Shown here in pieces: positions 4,650 through 5,561 of a DNA stretch of 5,561 nucleotides. Positions within the stretch are counted from its first letter, which is position 1; each line of letters opens with the position of its first letter. The position numbers and the translations under genes are program-made. The stretch is from UBA920 sp964424635 (GTDB lineage: Bacteria > Patescibacteriota > Doudnabacteria > UBA920). Location: assembly GCA_964424635.1 (NCBI GenBank), contig CAYRJC010000053.1:1-5561 (forward strand). The letters are read 5' to 3'. Below the pieces are notes generated by a model that was not told the origin of the DNA, did no database searches, and saw only the letters and a program-made list of their open reading frames with translations.

Positions 4650-5561
4650 ATGTCAAAACTCCTAGAAGGCCTCAACAATGAACAACTACAAGCCGTAACC
4701 CATAACAATGGGCCGCTTTTAATTGTGGCTGGAGCTGGGACAGGTAAAACCACAGTAATTACCCGGCGAATTGCTTACTTAATGGAGCAAAAGCTAGCTA
4801 AAGCAGAACAAGTCCTGGCTCTGACTTTCACTGATAAAGCTGCTGGAGAAATGGAAGCTCGAGTAGAACAATACTTGCCATTAGGAAGCTATGATTTATG
4901 GATTTCTACATTCCATAGTTTTTGTGAACGCATCCTTAAGCAACATGGAATCGACATGGGTCTTTCTAATGACTATGAATTATTAGATAAAACCCGACAG
5001 TGGATTTTCATGTACCGCAATTTTGATAAATTTAAATTAGATTACTACAAACCACTAGGTAGTCCCAACAAATTTATTGATTCACTACTAGATCATTTTT
5101 CTAAGTGTAAAGATGAAATGATTTCTCCAGAGGATTATTTAAATTACGCAGAAGAACTTCGTTTAAATTCGGGTCAAGATGAATTACCAATTGGTAGCGA
5201 CAACGAAACTATTGTAGAAATTAAGCGCATTCAAGAACTAGCCAACGCTTATCATGTTTATCAAAAACTTTTGTTAGATAATGAATACTTAGATTTTGGT
5301 GATCTGATTCATTACACAATAAAGCTATTTCAAAAACGGCCTAATATTTTAAAATATTACCAAAGCCAATTTAAATATCTAATGATTGATGAGTTTCAGG
5401 ATACTAATGTAGCTCAATATGAACTTATAAAACTACTGGCTGGTACAGAGCAAAATTTAGTAGTAGTAGGTGACGACGATCAATCAATTTATAAATTTCG
5501 AGGAGCATCTGTCTCTAACATTCTAAAACTAAAAGATGATTATCCGACTATAAAAGAAATC
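4650..5561 (+). CDS. uvrD: UvrD/PcrA/Rep-family DNA helicase, 3' end cut by the window
   Basis: This is the N-terminal 304 codons of a superfamily 1A ATP-dependent 3'-5' DNA helicase, a family acting in excision repair, replication restart and removal of proteins from DNA. Motifs appear in order: Q motif LNNEQLQAV (8-16), Walker A AGAGTGKT with K33, motif Ia TFTDKAAGEM (59-68), Ib STFHSF (86-91), a 1B-domain stretch ending in LDFGDL, motif II MIDEFQD (245-251, D247-E248), and motif III GDDDQSIYKFRGA (274-286, Q278 and R284). The reading frame is open to the last base, so motifs IV-VI and any C-terminal nuclease domain are outside; UvrD, PcrA or an AddA-like protein all remain possible. The ATG is preceded directly by an in-frame TAG, which fixes the earliest start. 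A GGAGGG at 4623-4628 is too far upstream to serve as a normal Shine-Dalgarno. All ten Arg codons are CGN. Confidence 0.95.
   Translation, partial: MSKLLEGLNNEQLQAVTHNNGPLLIVAGAGTGKTTVITRRIAYLMEQKLAKAEQVLALTFTDKAAGEMEARVEQYLPLGSYDLWISTFHSFCERILKQHGIDMGLSNDYELLDKTRQWIFMYRNFDKFKLDYYKPLGSPNKFIDSLLDHFSKCKDEMISPEDYLNYAEELRLNSGQDELPIGSDNETIVEIKRIQELANAYHVYQKLLLDNEYLDFGDLIHYTIKLFQKRPNILKYYQSQFKYLMIDEFQDTNVAQYELIKLLAGTEQNLVVVGDDDQSIYKFRGASVSNILKLKDDYPTIKEI
5342..5359. repeat. 18-bp perfect AT-only palindrome
   Basis: TAATATTTT followed by AAAATATTA is an uninterrupted perfect palindrome inside the helicase coding region (encoding part of PNILKYYQ). The composition is A/T only, which raises the chance of random occurrence. 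No role is evident. Confidence 0.4.

Noticed and set aside
4559..4753. Minus-strand open frame across the PIN-helicase junction
   Set aside because: It overlaps the PIN C-terminus and the helicase Walker A region, both strongly supported on the + strand.
1..5561. CRISPR array, tRNA or rRNA, insertion sequence or integrase site
   Set aside because: No regularly spaced repeats, cloverleaf-like segments, terminal inverted repeats or recombinase motifs were seen.

Overview
The window is AT-rich (roughly one third G+C by eye), densely packed and coded entirely on the + strand. It holds a run of six genes: rmuC, a Nudix hydrolase, a LabA-like NYN-domain protein, a 684-residue protein I do not recognise, a PIN-domain nuclease, and the first 304 codons of a UvrD/PcrA-type helicase cut by the window edge. 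The AT bias, very short spacers, A-rich Shine-Dalgarno-poor starts and a shortened RmuC suggest a small-genome bacterium such as a Patescibacteria/CPR (Parcubacteria-like) lineage. That is an inference from style, not from a marker gene. TAA and TGA both fit as ordinary stops.

Layout: positions 2-31 form a 10-bp hairpin followed by a short T run, probably the terminator of whatever precedes the window. The only real intergenic region is about 32-132. It holds a TATAAT box, a second small hairpin followed by five T, and a TATACT box just 6 nt before the rmuC start. From there the gene junctions are tight: 20 nt (rmuC-Nudix), 3 nt (Nudix-NYN), 1 nt (NYN-ORF684), a 4-nt ATGA overlap (ORF684-PIN) and 15 nt (PIN-helicase). 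I see no terminator inside the run, so it is likely one transcript.

Functionally the recognisable genes all handle nucleic acids or nucleotides: RmuC (predicted PD-(D/E)XK fold, recombination-associated), Nudix (nucleoside diphosphate-linked or 5'-end substrates), NYN and PIN (two related metal-dependent RNase folds) and an SF1A helicase. The wild card is ORF684, a soluble, charged, probably mostly helical protein translationally coupled to the PIN nuclease. Its arginine codon choice (mostly AGA/AGG) differs from rmuC, NYN and especially the helicase (all CGN), so it may be newer or faster evolving. The most plausible candidate for an undescribed system is ORF684-PIN, possibly with NYN. The sequence supports the linkage, not a function.

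At the DNA level the standout is a 15-bp imperfect hairpin with a GAAA tetraloop early in ORF684. A GC-rich hairpin early in the NYN gene and an 8-bp inverted repeat in the PIN gene are weaker. There are no tRNA or rRNA genes, CRISPR arrays or insertion sequences, and no gene-free stretch longer than about 100 bases.
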